This document shows, in pieces, positions 1-8,712 of a stretch of 64,000 nucleotides of DNA. Source of the DNA: Clostridiaceae bacterium. Lineage in GTDB: Bacteria; Bacillota; Clostridia; Lachnospirales; Lachnospiraceae. The notes under the pieces are model-generated. The model ran no database searches. It was not told where the DNA came from and was given only the letters and a program-made list of their open reading frames with translations. A program made the translations under genes and the position numbers. The stretch is taken from contig CAJTGF010000005.1 in NCBI GenBank assembly GCA_910575585.1, positions 99,369-163,368 of the forward strand. Direction: 5' to 3'. Numbering within the stretch: the stretch's first letter is position 1; the number at the start of each line of letters is the position of its first letter.

Positions 1-1
1 C

Positions 2-358
2 TTAAGATTTCGGGAGCGCGCGATCCTCGAGGATCTGGAAATGTTCTTTGAAAAGCTTTCGGCATTTTACAGTCAGGACCAGATCATGATCACCAAAAAA
101 ACGAAGCGGAGCCAGCGAAAACTGGATCTAAAACCTCTGATCTACCACCTTGAGCGCCGCGGCAATGCCGTGTTCATGCAGGTCAGCGCAGGCAGCGGGG
201 ACAACATCAAACCGGAACTGGTGATGGAGTCCTTTTATGAGTCACAGAATTGGGAGTATCCGCCCTTTGGGTTTTTGATCCAGAGAGAAGAGGTCTATGG
301 TCACGACCAGGCGGGAAACAAAATCCCTTTGGAGGAGTTTGGAGAAAATATTGAATAA
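2..358 (+). CDS. Radical SAM-linked protein, DUF2344 C-terminal part (partial)
   Basis: Only the last 118 residues lie in the window; the frame is open from base 2, so the gene starts upstream. The visible part contains a TKKTKRSQRKLDLKPL segment and a later KPELVMESF segment, which match the end of the DUF2344/TIGR03936 family. In clostridia this domain is fused to, or follows, a B12-binding radical SAM protein upstream of rng. The molecular function of the family is not settled. The stop codon overlaps the TTG start of the RNase E/G gene, so the two are translationally coupled. Family call fairly sure, function unknown. Confidence 0.8.
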   Translation, partial: LRFRERAILEDLEMFFEKLSAFYSQDQIMITKKTKRSQRKLDLKPLIYHLERRGNAVFMQVSAGSGDNIKPELVMESFYESQNWEYPPFGFLIQREEVYGHDQAGNKIPLEEFGENIE

Positions 359-1547
359 GATCATCATCACCCGGATGGACGGCCAGATCCTGACAGCCCT
401 TATGAACGGCAAACGAGCGGCGCAGCTGAATCTGGAGGAGGAAGAAACCTCCATCCTGGGCAACATTTATATAGGAAAAGTTAAAAATATCGCCCAAAAT
501 ATCAGTTCGGCCTTTGTTGACCTTGGCGGCGGCCAGATGGCTTATTACAGTTTGACGGAAAATAAACGCCATCTGTTTACGAACCAGGATTCCTCGTGCC
601 GCCCTCTGCGCCCCGGCGATGACATCGTGGTCCAGGTCAGCAAAGACGCCATAAAGACCAAGGATCCGGTGGTCACCGGCTGCATCAGCTTTACAGGACG
701 TTACTGCGTCCTTACCACAGGCAGACCGCGTCTGGGCTTTTCCTCCAAGATCACCGACGTATCCTGGAAGACCCAGGCCCGCCAGATCCTGTCGGAGGAA
801 AAGGACGAGGAGCTGGGCATCATCGTGCGGACCAACGCCCAGTCGGTTCCTGTGGAGGAATTATTAAAGGAACTTGGACAGCTGAAAGACCAGTATGGCA
901 AGCTTATGGCCCAGGTGTCTTACCGCACCAGCGGCACATTGCTTTACGAGGCGCCGCCCTCCTACATCTGCAGCCTGCGGGATACGTACCGGGAAGCCAT
1001 GGAGGAGATCGTTACCGATGAGGAGGACATTTTCTGCAGGATACAGGAGTACTTAAAGATCCATCAGCCCCAGGACCTTTTCCGGGCGCGGTTTTATCAG
1101 GATCCCCTCCTTTCCCTGAAAAATTTGTATTCTTTGGACAAAGCCATGGAGGACGCCCTGGCCAAACGGGTGTGGCTGCGATCCGGGGGATACCTGGTCA
1201 TTGAGCCTACGGAGGCCATGACCGTCATCGACGTAAACAGCGGAAAGTACGCAGGCAAAAAGACACTGCAGGAGACCATACGCAAGATCAATCTGGAAGC
1301 TGCCGTGGAGATCGCCCTCCAGCTGCGGCTGCGCAACCTTTCCGGCATTATCCTCATAGACTTTATCGATATGGAGTGTCAGGAACACCAAAAGGAACTG
1401 ATGGATCTTTTGGCCTCTTGCTGCGCAAAAGACCCGGTGCAGACCACGGTGGTGGACATGACCAGGCTGGGGCTGGTGGAAGTGACCAGAAAAAAAATAC
1501 GGAAGCCATTACGGGAACAGATACAAAAAGGAGATAAGACAAAATGA
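351..1547 (+). CDS. rng: Ribonuclease E/G family protein, short form
   Basis: Endoribonuclease of the RNase E/G family, acting in rRNA and mRNA processing. I chose the TTG at 351 because GGAG lies 6 nt upstream and the protein then begins like the family (MNKIIITRMDGQ). The 398 residues contain an S1 domain near residues 35-115 and the acidic metal-binding motifs DVNSGK near residue 294 and IDFIDM near 337-340, which correspond to the two Mg-binding aspartates of RNase E. The protein stops just after the TRLGLVEVTRKK motif and lacks the CPxC zinc-link and small domain of E. coli RNase G (489 aa). Its stop overlaps the trkA start (ATGA). Confidence 0.9.
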   Translation: MNKIIITRMDGQILTALMNGKRAAQLNLEEEETSILGNIYIGKVKNIAQNISSAFVDLGGGQMAYYSLTENKRHLFTNQDSSCRPLRPGDDIVVQVSKDAIKTKDPVVTGCISFTGRYCVLTTGRPRLGFSSKITDVSWKTQARQILSEEKDEELGIIVRTNAQSVPVEELLKELGQLKDQYGKLMAQVSYRTSGTLLYEAPPSYICSLRDTYREAMEEIVTDEEDIFCRIQEYLKIHQPQDLFRARFYQDPLLSLKNLYSLDKAMEDALAKRVWLRSGGYLVIEPTEAMTVIDVNSGKYAGKKTLQETIRKINLEAAVEIALQLRLRNLSGIILIDFIDMECQEHQKELMDLLASCCAKDPVQTTVVDMTRLGLVEVTRKKIRKPLREQIQKGDKTK

Positions 1548-2899
1548 AGATCATTATTGTAGGCTGCGGTAAGGTGGGCATGACCCTGGCCGAGGAGCTG
1601 AATCATGAGGAACACGACATCACCATCATTGACCAGGACTCCGCAGTGGTGGACAAGGCCACCCAGAGTCTGGACGTTATGGGCGTAGTAGGCAACGGCG
1701 CCGTGTTCCAGGTGCAGTCTGAGGCCGGGATCAAGGAGGCGGACCTGCTGATCGCCACCACCACCTCCGACGAGCTGAACATGCTGTGCTGCCTCATCGC
1801 CAAAAAAGCCGGAAACTGCCATACGATCGCCAGGATCCGAAAGCCCGAGTACTCGGCGGAGATCAGTTTTCTGCGGGAGGAACTAAACCTGTCCATGGCC
1901 ATTAACCCGGATTTCGCCGCGGCCATGGAGATCTCCAGGCTCCTTAAATTCCCCTCCGCCATTAAGATCGACACCTTTGCCAAAGGGCGGGTGGAGATCA
2001 TGAAGTTCCAGATCCCCTCCGGGTCCGTACTCCATGATATGAAGGTTCTGGAAGTAAATTCCAGGTTAAAGTGCAGCGTCCTTTTCTGCGCCGTGGAGCG
2101 GGGCATCGAGGTGGTCATACCAAACGGTAATTTTGTGTTAAAATCCGGGGACAAAGTGTCTTTCGTGGCGCCGCCCATTGCGTCCATGCGCTTTTTTAAG
2201 GCCGTGGGCATTGAAAATAACAGCATAAAAAGCGTTATGCTCATTGGCGGCGGCAGGATTACATACTACCTGGCAAAGATGCTGGAGGACGCCCCCATTA
2301 AGTTAAAGATCGTGGAGCAGGATCTGGACCGGTGCAATCAGCTTAGCGACGAGCTGCCGGGCGTCATGATCATCAATGGAGACGGCTCGGACCAGCAGCT
2401 GCTTTTGGAGGAAGGGCTGCGCCAGACCGAGGCGTTTGCCGCCCTTACAGGCTTTGACGAGGAGAACATCATGCTCTCCCTTTACGCGGCCAGCCAGTCC
2501 AGGGCAAAGCTGATCACCAAAGTAAACCGGACCACCTTTGAAAGCGTGGTAAACGACATGAACTTAGGCAGCGTCATCTACCCGAAGCTGATTACGGCGG
2601 ACACCATTTTACAGTATGTAAGGGCCATGCAGAACTCCCTGGGCAGCAATGTGGAGACCCTTTATAAGATCGTGGCCGACAAGGCGGAGGCCCTGGAGTT
2701 CCGGGTGGGAGAGGATGCCCCTATGGTGGGAATCCCCTTAGAAAAGCTGTCCCTAAAGCCTAACCTTTTGGTGGCCTGCATCAACCGCTACGGCCGCATC
2801 ATCACCCCCCGGGGCAAAGATGCCATTGAGATCGGAGACACGGTGATCATCGTCACCACCAACACGGGGCTTAAGGATCTAAAAGACATTTTGAGGTAG
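1544..2899 (+). CDS. trkA: Trk potassium uptake regulatory subunit TrkA
   Basis: Cytoplasmic NAD(H)-binding gating subunit of the Trk K+ transporter, 451 residues. Two RCK halves are visible: a Rossmann motif IIVGCGKVG at residues 3-11 followed by an RCK_C part, then a second Rossmann motif MLIGGGRIT near residue 230 and a second RCK_C domain to the end. This duplicated architecture and length are normal for TrkA. It overlaps rng by 4 nt and is followed 8 nt later by trkH, its membrane partner, so the three genes look like one transcript. A trk pair inserted between rng and the L21 operon is an unusual position. Confidence 0.95.
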   Translation: MKIIIVGCGKVGMTLAEELNHEEHDITIIDQDSAVVDKATQSLDVMGVVGNGAVFQVQSEAGIKEADLLIATTTSDELNMLCCLIAKKAGNCHTIARIRKPEYSAEISFLREELNLSMAINPDFAAAMEISRLLKFPSAIKIDTFAKGRVEIMKFQIPSGSVLHDMKVLEVNSRLKCSVLFCAVERGIEVVIPNGNFVLKSGDKVSFVAPPIASMRFFKAVGIENNSIKSVMLIGGGRITYYLAKMLEDAPIKLKIVEQDLDRCNQLSDELPGVMIINGDGSDQQLLLEEGLRQTEAFAALTGFDEENIMLSLYAASQSRAKLITKVNRTTFESVVNDMNLGSVIYPKLITADTILQYVRAMQNSLGSNVETLYKIVADKAEALEFRVGEDAPMVGIPLEKLSLKPNLLVACINRYGRIITPRGKDAIEIGDTVIIVTTNTGLKDLKDILR

Positions 2900-2907
2900 A
2901 GAACGTT

Positions 2908-4356
2908 ATGAATATCGGGATTATCTTCTATTTTTTAGGGTGGGTGTTAAATATTGAGGCGGTCCTCATGCTCCTTCCCTGTGCCGTGGCCCTGATCTAC
3001 GGCGACGGACAGCTTAAATTTTTCCTTATGGTCATGGCCATGTGCCTTGTCATCGGCTGGGCCACCACCCACAGGCGTCCTAAGAACACGGTCTTTTACG
3101 CCAGGGAGGGCTTTGTAGCCGTAGCTCTGATCTGGGTTGTGCTCAGCTTTTTCGGCGCCCTGCCTTTCTGGATCAGCGGCCAGATCCCCTCCCTTGCGGA
3201 CGCGCTGTTTGAGACTATCTCCGGGTTTACCACCACAGGGGCCAGCATCCTGGACAATGTAGAGGGCTTATCCCAGTCCATGCTCATGTGGAGGAGCTTT
3301 ACCCACTGGGTCGGGGGCATGGGTGTGCTGGTGTTTATGCTGGCCATCCTGCCTTTGGCCGGCGGAGGTTACGCCATGCACATCATGAGGGCGGAAAGCC
3401 CGGGACCTTCCGTGGGAAAGCTGACGCCTAAGATCAAGACCACAGCCAAGATCCTGTATCTGATCTATCTGGTCATGACCCTGATCCAGGTGATCCTGCT
3501 CCTTGCCGGCGGCATGCCCCTTTTTGACTCTCTGGCCACCAGCTTTGGCACGGCGGGAACCGGAGGCTTCGGGATCAAAAACAGCAGCATCGCCTACTAT
3601 GACAGTTATTACCTCCAGGGCGTGGTCACCGTGTTCATGATCCTGTTCGGGGTAAATTTTAATGTATACTACCTGTTTTCGGTGAAACGGTTCAAAGACG
3701 CCTTTGCCTGCGAGGAAGCCAGGACATACCTTGGGATCATCGCGGTCACGGTGGCCCTTATCACCCTGAATATCCGGGGAAGCTTTGCCAATGTGTTCCA
3801 GGCTTTTCACCACGCTGCTTTCCAGGTAGGGTCCATCATCACCACCACCGGCTTTTCCACGGTGGATTTTGATCTGTGGCCCCAGTTTTCCAAGACGATC
3901 CTCATCGGGCTTATGTTCGTGGGGGCCTGCGCCGGCAGCACCGGCGGCGGCATGAAGGTGTCCAGGATCATTATCTGGTTTAAGTCCGTCAGGAACGAGC
4001 TTTTGGCCCTGGTCCACCCAAGAAGCGTAAGAGTGCTGAGACTGGAGAAAAAATCCCAGGACGCAGGGGTCATCCGGTCTGTAAATAACTATTTTATCGC
4101 CTACTTTATTATTTTCGCGGCCTCGGTCCTGGTGGTGAGCCTGGATAACCTTGACTTTACCTCCTGCTTTACCGCCGTGGCGGCCACTTTCAACAATATC
4201 GGCCCCGGCATGGGGGCAGTAGGTCCCACGTGCAATTTCTCCCAGCTGTCGGATCTGTCAAAATTTGTCCTTATGTTTGACATGCTGGCCGGAAGGCTGG
4301 AGATCTTTCCCATGCTGATCCTCTTTTCCCCGGCTACCTGGAGAAAAGGGTGGTAA
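2908..4356 (+). CDS. trkH: Trk potassium uptake membrane subunit TrkH
   Basis: Integral membrane K+ translocating subunit, 482 residues, with many hydrophobic segments from the N terminus onward. The four pore loops of the TrkH/KtrB fold are visible as GFTTTGAS, GTAGTGGFG, TTTGFST and FNNIGPG. The C terminus (GRLEIFPMLILFSP) is also typical. It pairs with TrkA encoded immediately upstream and should form the complete transporter. It is followed by a 132-bp gap before the bactofilin gene, which holds an AT-rich stretch (4370-4430) that may carry a promoter, and a GC-rich imperfect hairpin near 4434-4462. Confidence 0.95.
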   Translation: MNIGIIFYFLGWVLNIEAVLMLLPCAVALIYGDGQLKFFLMVMAMCLVIGWATTHRRPKNTVFYAREGFVAVALIWVVLSFFGALPFWISGQIPSLADALFETISGFTTTGASILDNVEGLSQSMLMWRSFTHWVGGMGVLVFMLAILPLAGGGYAMHIMRAESPGPSVGKLTPKIKTTAKILYLIYLVMTLIQVILLLAGGMPLFDSLATSFGTAGTGGFGIKNSSIAYYDSYYLQGVVTVFMILFGVNFNVYYLFSVKRFKDAFACEEARTYLGIIAVTVALITLNIRGSFANVFQAFHHAAFQVGSIITTTGFSTVDFDLWPQFSKTILIGLMFVGACAGSTGGGMKVSRIIIWFKSVRNELLALVHPRSVRVLRLEKKSQDAGVIRSVNNYFIAYFIIFAASVLVVSLDNLDFTSCFTAVAATFNNIGPGMGAVGPTCNFSQLSDLSKFVLMFDMLAGRLEIFPMLILFSPATWRKGW

Positions 4357-4488
4357 TCGAAAGCTGAAATATTTTACAAAAGTGTTAAATCTATTGCTTT
4401 TTTATACAAAAAGTATTAATATACAAAAGAGATGAAGGGGCTGTGAGGCGCAGTCCCCCTTGAAATATCGCATGCGGGGAGGATAATT

Positions 4489-5037
4489 ATGTTTGGATCA
4501 AAGAAAAAGAGCGATACCATCAATACAAGTATGATCAACACCATCATCGGCCACAATTCCAGGATCGAGGGTGTTTTGACGGCATCGGAGTCCACCAGGA
4601 TCGATGGTGTCCTGGAGGGAAAGATCATGTCGGAAAGTTCGGTCATTGTGGGGGAGACCGGCGAGGTGGTGGGAGATATCACCGCTGTGGAGATCTTAGT
4701 GGCAGGCATTGTGTACGGCAACCTGCTGGCCAGGGAGCGCATTGAGATGACCTCCACCGGCCGGGTGCTGGGCGACCTTATCACCAAGACCCTGGTGATC
4801 GACGAGGGCGCTTCCTTTAAGGGAAACTGTACCATGGAAGTAGCCGGGGAGGAGAAGATGATCGCTCCAGCCAATATGGACAGCGCGCCTATGGCGCAGG
4901 CGCAGGCTGCCGCGGCCCTGGAAGAGCAGGAAGAGCCGCCTAAGCAAAACCATGGAAAAGAGCGGTCAGGCCGCGGCAAAAAGGACGAGGGCCGCGGCAA
5001 ACACGAGGCGGACAGCCAGGAAGAAGAGGATGCCTGA
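4489..5037 (+). CDS. Bactofilin family cytoskeletal protein
   Basis: Polymer-forming protein of the bactofilin (DUF583) family, 182 residues. A central region at about residues 20-120 has the family's repeating beta-helix pattern (TIIGHNSRIEGVL, then TRIDGVLEGKI, VVGDI, VYGNLLA, RVLGDLITKTL). The tail from about residue 125 is Ala/Gln/Glu then Lys/Arg/Gly rich and probably disordered. GGGGAGG lies 8 nt before the ATG. Bactofilins form nucleotide-free filaments that localise peptidoglycan enzymes. Here the next gene encodes a membrane-anchored coiled-coil peptidoglycan hydrolase, which fits that role. Confidence 0.9.
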   Translation: MFGSKKKSDTINTSMINTIIGHNSRIEGVLTASESTRIDGVLEGKIMSESSVIVGETGEVVGDITAVEILVAGIVYGNLLARERIEMTSTGRVLGDLITKTLVIDEGASFKGNCTMEVAGEEKMIAPANMDSAPMAQAQAAAALEEQEEPPKQNHGKERSGRGKKDEGRGKHEADSQEEEDA

Positions 5038-5069
5038 ACGTTGTCCGGAAGGGAGTGATGTTTTTTTAG

Positions 5070-6146
5070 ATGAAGTGGAAACGATTTAAGAAGGAGCGCA
5101 TTTCCCTTAACTATACGGTCATGCTGCTTCCTCATTCCCAGAAAAACCCCATACATTTTAAGACGCCGGTGTGGACCTTCGGATTGATCTTTTTGGCCAT
5201 TCTGGTGCTTTCCGGCACGTGCTTATTTTTCGCCGGATCCAGGGCGCAGCTGGAAGTGGTGAGGCAGGAAAAAGAGCAGCTGGAAATGGAAAAGGAGAAT
5301 CTGGAGCAGGAATGGCAGCTCCTTGCCGCCCAAAAGCAGATGGCGGACGAGGAAAATGAATCCCTGCGCCAGGCCCGAACCGTCCAGGAACAGAAGTTAA
5401 AGGAGCTGGAGCAGAGAACCAGAGACACCATCACCGAGCTGAAGGAGCTGGTGGAGCGTGAGGACCAGATCCGCCAGGAGCTTGGCCTGGAGGAATCCCA
5501 GGAGGAAACCGAAAGCCAAAGCGGGGAGGAAGACAGCCAGCCGGCCGAAATGCTCTCAGAAGGAGAACAGACCGGCAGTGCCCAGCAAGAGGACGCCCAG
5601 CTTATGGAAGCTGTCCCCACCTTCAGCCACACAGCCCGCACCATGAGTTTTTCCTCCATCCAGTCGGAGTTAAGCTACTTACAGAACAGCCTTTCGGAGG
5701 TATCCGGCCAGTATGACCACTACTTAACCACCATTGAAGAGAAAAAGGCGGCAGCGGCAGCAGAGGTTGCCAGAAAAAAAGCGCTGCGCCAGACCATTGT
5801 TTCCGACGCCCTCCAGTTTGTGGGAAACGCCTACGTCTACGGAGGCAACGATCCCTACACAGGGGTGGACTGCTCCGGGTTCACTAAATATGTTTTGGGG
5901 CATACGGCCGGAGTCTATCTCAACCGCACGGCGGCGTCCCAGTCCGCCCAAGGGCGGGCAGTGTCGGCCCAGGAGGCCAGACCCGGCGATCTTGTGTTTT
6001 ACAGCAGCGGAGGCTCCATTGACCATGTGGCCATCTATATGGGCGACGGAAAGATCGTCCACGCGTCCAACTCCCAGGTGGGCATCATAACCTCGGATAT
6101 GTATTACCGGACGCCTGCCAAGATCGTCAATGTGCTTGGGGATTAA
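5070..6146 (+). CDS. Membrane-anchored coiled-coil NlpC/P60 peptidoglycan hydrolase
   Basis: Predicted cell-wall endopeptidase, 358 residues. A short basic N-terminal tail (NYTVMLLPHSQKN) precedes one membrane helix at about residues 35-55. A long Glu/Gln-rich coiled coil covers about 60-150, then a linker, a second helical stretch near 190-240, and a C-terminal NlpC/P60 domain. Catalytic residues are visible: Cys in VDCSGF, His in IDHVAIYMG and a third polar residue in HASNS. The N-terminal tail and helix resemble those of the M23 peptidases that usually accompany bactofilins, but the catalytic domain here is NlpC/P60. It lies 32 nt after the bactofilin gene. Confidence 0.9.
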   Translation: MKWKRFKKERISLNYTVMLLPHSQKNPIHFKTPVWTFGLIFLAILVLSGTCLFFAGSRAQLEVVRQEKEQLEMEKENLEQEWQLLAAQKQMADEENESLRQARTVQEQKLKELEQRTRDTITELKELVEREDQIRQELGLEESQEETESQSGEEDSQPAEMLSEGEQTGSAQQEDAQLMEAVPTFSHTARTMSFSSIQSELSYLQNSLSEVSGQYDHYLTTIEEKKAAAAAEVARKKALRQTIVSDALQFVGNAYVYGGNDPYTGVDCSGFTKYVLGHTAGVYLNRTAASQSAQGRAVSAQEARPGDLVFYSSGGSIDHVAIYMGDGKIVHASNSQVGIITSDMYYRTPAKIVNVLGD

Positions 6147-6194
6147 TTGGCTGCTAAAGGGTTCATTTCTGGCTGAAATTCCGGAAAAATATGG

Positions 6195-6223
6195 TTGACA
6201 ATCCCCATTAGGGATGTTATTAT
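6195..6223 (+). promoter_or_regulatory. Sigma-A promoter of the L21 operon
   Basis: TTGACA at 6195-6200, a 17-nt spacer, and TATTAT at 6218-6223. This is a near-consensus housekeeping promoter placed about 100 nt before rplU, leaving room for a structured leader. Confidence 0.85.
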
Positions 6224-6229
6224 ATTAAG

Positions 6230-6318
6230 GTATGCCGCACAATGAGGTTAAAAAGTGTTTACGGATTCCTCTTGGACCGTATGCCACCGCAGTTGGCGAG
6301 TAATGATAACAGGAGGTG
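6230..6318 (+). ncRNA. Probable L21 (rplU) mRNA leader
   Basis: The untranslated leader between the promoter and rplU is about 90 nt and contains a short hairpin (GCCA...TGGC at 6282-6296) shortly before the Shine-Dalgarno sequence. Firmicutes carry an autoregulatory L21 leader RNA at this position. I infer the same role from position and size; I could not check the fit to the covariance model. Confidence 0.4.
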
Positions 6319-6324
6319 CCAAAG

Positions 6325-6633
6325 ATGTACGCGATTATTGCAACAGGCGGAAAGCAGTACAAAGTCGCAGAAGGCGATATCATTAAGGTAGAGAAGCTTG
6401 GTGTGGAAGCTGGAGAGACTGTTACCTTTGATAAAGTGCTTGCAGTAAATAACGGAGAGTTGTCCATCGGTTGTCCTACCGTAGCGGGCGCTACCGTGAC
6501 TGCGACCGTTGTAAAAGAAGGCAAAGGTAAGAAGATCATCGTATACAAGTATAAGAGAAAAACAGGCTATCACAAGAAAAACGGCCACAGACAGCTCTTT
6601 ACCCAGGTTAAGATCGACAAGATCAACGCTTAA
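6325..6633 (+). CDS. rplU: 50S ribosomal protein L21
   Basis: Large-subunit ribosomal protein, 102 residues. It begins [14 protein letters not shown] and ends with [13 protein letters not shown], both characteristic of L21. The ATG at 6325 is preferred over an in-frame GTG at 6316 because that GTG sits inside the AGGAGGTG ribosome-binding site. First gene of the conserved rplU-prp-rpmA operon. Confidence 0.98.
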   Translation: MYAIIATGGKQYKVAEGDIIKVEKLGVEAGETVTFDKVLAVNNGELSIGCPTVAGATVTATVVKEGKGKKIIVYKYKRKTGYHKKNGHRQLFTQVKIDKINA

Positions 6634-6681
6634 GCCTTTCGATGGAAAGCACGGCTACGATATAACGAGGTGCTTGCGTTT

Positions 6682-7023
6682 ATGGTTGAAGTAACAGTAA
6701 TGACAGATTCCGAACAGCGGTACAGGGCCATCCATATGGTGGGACATGCCGGTTTGGCAGAGCCTTACGAAGTGGAGGGACAGGAACTGGTGTGCGCCGC
6801 CGTTTCCGCTTTGGCTCTTAACATGGCCAATTCCGTGGAGCGGTTCACCAAAGACCGGTTTGAAGCCGAGACGGATGATGTGTCCGGCGGATTTTTTTTC
6901 CGCTTTCCTTCTTCCGTCAGTTCAGGATCAGAACTCCTTATGAATTCCCTGGTATTCGGCCTTTTGAATATTGAGGAGGAGTATGGAGAACCATATATTA
7001 AAATTCGATTTAAGGAGGTGTAA
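6682..7023 (+). CDS. prp: Ribosomal-processing cysteine protease Prp
   Basis: Cysteine protease (YsxB family), 113 residues, that removes the N-terminal extension of L27 in Firmicutes. The paired catalytic motifs are present: His in GHAG near residue 22 and Cys in ELVCAAVSAL about 20 residues later. Start chosen at the ATG 9 nt after GAGGTG. It lies between its substrate gene rpmA and rplU, as in other Firmicutes, and the L27 encoded next does carry the extension this enzyme cleaves. Confidence 0.95.
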   Translation: MVEVTVMTDSEQRYRAIHMVGHAGLAEPYEVEGQELVCAAVSALALNMANSVERFTKDRFEAETDDVSGGFFFRFPSSVSSGSELLMNSLVFGLLNIEEEYGEPYIKIRFKEV

Positions 7024-7026
7024 GTG

Positions 7027-7317
7027 ATGTTTAAGATGAACCTTCAGTTGTTTGCTCATAAAAAGGGCGTGGGCTCTACCAAGAACGGCAGAGATTCCGA
7101 GGCCAAGAGACTGGGAGCCAAGAGAGCTGACGGACAGTTTGTGCTGGCTGGCAACATTCTCTACAGGCAGAGAGGCACCAAGATCCATCCGGGTCTCAAC
7201 GTAGGCCGGGGCGGCGACGACACCTTGTTTGCCAAAGTTGACGGTGTTGTGAGATTTGAGAGAAAGGGCAGAGACAAAAAGCAGGTTTCTGTTTACCCAA
7301 GAACAATCAGCGAGTAA
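7027..7317 (+). CDS. rpmA: 50S ribosomal protein L27 precursor with cleavable N-terminus
   Basis: Large-subunit protein near the peptidyl transferase centre, 96 residues. The start [23 protein letters not shown] shows the Firmicute extension: cleavage after LQLF would expose AHKKG as the mature N terminus. Prp encoded just upstream is the expected protease. The ATG at 7027 has GGAGG 8 nt upstream; a GTG at 7024 is less likely. A strong terminator follows. Confidence 0.97.
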   Translation: MFKMNLQLFAHKKGVGSTKNGRDSEAKRLGAKRADGQFVLAGNILYRQRGTKIHPGLNVGRGGDDTLFAKVDGVVRFERKGRDKKQVSVYPRTISE

Positions 7318-7322
7318 TCCAG

Positions 7323-7358
7323 ATGGCTTCATACTTCCGATGTATGAAGCCATTTTTT
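7323..7358 (+). terminator. Rho-independent terminator after rpmA
   Basis: A perfect 12-bp stem (ATGGCTTCATAC with GTATGAAGCCAT) and a 7-nt loop followed by a T run. It separates the L21-L27 operon from obg. Confidence 0.93.
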
Positions 7359-7397
7359 CCTTATTTCATATAGGTTTCAGAAAGGTTACGGTGAATC

Positions 7398-8684
7398 ATG
7401 TTTGCAGATCGCGCAAAGATATTTCTTAAGTCCGGAAAAGGCGGAGACGGCCATGTCAGTTTCCGACGGGAGCTGTACGTTCCGGCCGGAGGCCCTGACG
7501 GAGGGGACGGCGGAAAAGGCGGGGATATCATCTTTGAAGTGGACGACGGATTAAACACCCTTGTGGATTTCCGGCAGGTGAGAAAGTACGTTGCGAAAAA
7601 CGGGGAGCCCGGCGGCAAGAAGCGCTGCCACGGCGCCGACGGAAAGGATCTGGTGATCAAGGTCCCAAAGGGCACGGTCATCAAGGATTTTGACAGCGGA
7701 AAGGTCATTGCCGACATGTCCGGCCATAACCGGCGGGAGATCATCCTAAAGGGCGGAAAAGGCGGTCAGGGCAATATGCACTACGCCACAGCCACCATGC
7801 AGGCGCCCAAGTACGCCCAGCCGGGGCAGGACAGCCAGGAGCTGTGGGTTACCTTAGAGCTGAAAGTCATTGCGGACGTGGGCCTGGTGGGCTTTCCCAA
7901 TGTAGGCAAATCCACCATCCTGTCCAGAGTCAGCAACGCAAAGCCTAAGATCGCCAATTACCATTTCACCACCCTGAATCCTCATCTTGGAGTGGTGGAC
8001 TTAGACGACGGGGCCGGATTTGTCATGGCGGATATCCCCGGGCTTATTGAAGGCGCGTCCGAGGGCGTGGGGCTGGGACACGATTTTCTGCGGCACATTG
8101 AGCGGACCAAGGCGCTGATCCATGTGGTAGACGCCGCATCCACCGAAGGCCGGGACCCGGTGGAAGACATCCGCGCCATCAATGCGGAGCTGCGTTCCTA
8201 CAATGAGGACCTTATGAGCCGTCCCCAGGTCATTGCCGCCAACAAGATCGACGCCGTCTACGACCAGGACGACGACCCGGTAGAAAAAATCCGGCAGGAA
8301 TTTGAGCCTTTGGGCATAAAGGTCTATCCCATATCCGCCGTCAGCGGAAAGGGCATGAAGGAACTTCTCTACGGGGTGTACAACCTCCTTAAAAGTCTGG
8401 ACAAGGAGCCTGTGGTCTTTGAGCGGGAGTTTGACATATCCAGTCTGCAGTCCGGCGCCAACCTTCCCTACACCGTGGAAAAAAATGAGGACGGCGAGTA
8501 TGTGGTGGAAGGCCCCCGGATCGAAAAGATGCTGGGATACACCAACCTGGAATCGGAAAAGGGCTTTGTGTTCTTCCAGAATTTTTTGAAGGAATCCGGC
8601 GTGCTGGATGAACTGGTAAAGGCCGGCATCCAGGAGGGCGACACCGTGCGTATGTACGGCCTGGCCTTTGATTATTACAGATAG
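7398..8684 (+). CDS. obgE: GTPase Obg/CgtA
   Basis: Essential ribosome-associated GTPase, 428 residues, with the full three-domain layout. A Gly-rich Obg fold covers residues 1-158, and the G domain has G1 GFPNVGKST, G3 DIPGLIEGAS and G4 NKID. A C-terminal OCT domain follows from about residue 350. Obg acts in 50S maturation and stress or sporulation signalling. It lies between rpmA and yhbY as in many Firmicutes. Translation could start from the ATG at 7398; the Shine-Dalgarno sequence is weak. Confidence 0.97.
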   Translation: MFADRAKIFLKSGKGGDGHVSFRRELYVPAGGPDGGDGGKGGDIIFEVDDGLNTLVDFRQVRKYVAKNGEPGGKKRCHGADGKDLVIKVPKGTVIKDFDSGKVIADMSGHNRREIILKGGKGGQGNMHYATATMQAPKYAQPGQDSQELWVTLELKVIADVGLVGFPNVGKSTILSRVSNAKPKIANYHFTTLNPHLGVVDLDDGAGFVMADIPGLIEGASEGVGLGHDFLRHIERTKALIHVVDAASTEGRDPVEDIRAINAELRSYNEDLMSRPQVIAANKIDAVYDQDDDPVEKIRQEFEPLGIKVYPISAVSGKGMKELLYGVYNLLKSLDKEPVVFEREFDISSLQSGANLPYTVEKNEDGEYVVEGPRIEKMLGYTNLESEKGFVFFQNFLKESGVLDELVKAGIQEGDTVRMYGLAFDYYR

Positions 8685-8712
8685 TTGAGGAAACATTCCG
8701 AAAGGGGTAATT

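Noticed and set aside
4370..4488. Riboswitch before the bactofilin gene
   Set aside because: Only a weak hairpin and AT-rich sequence are seen; no known aptamer core could be recognised.
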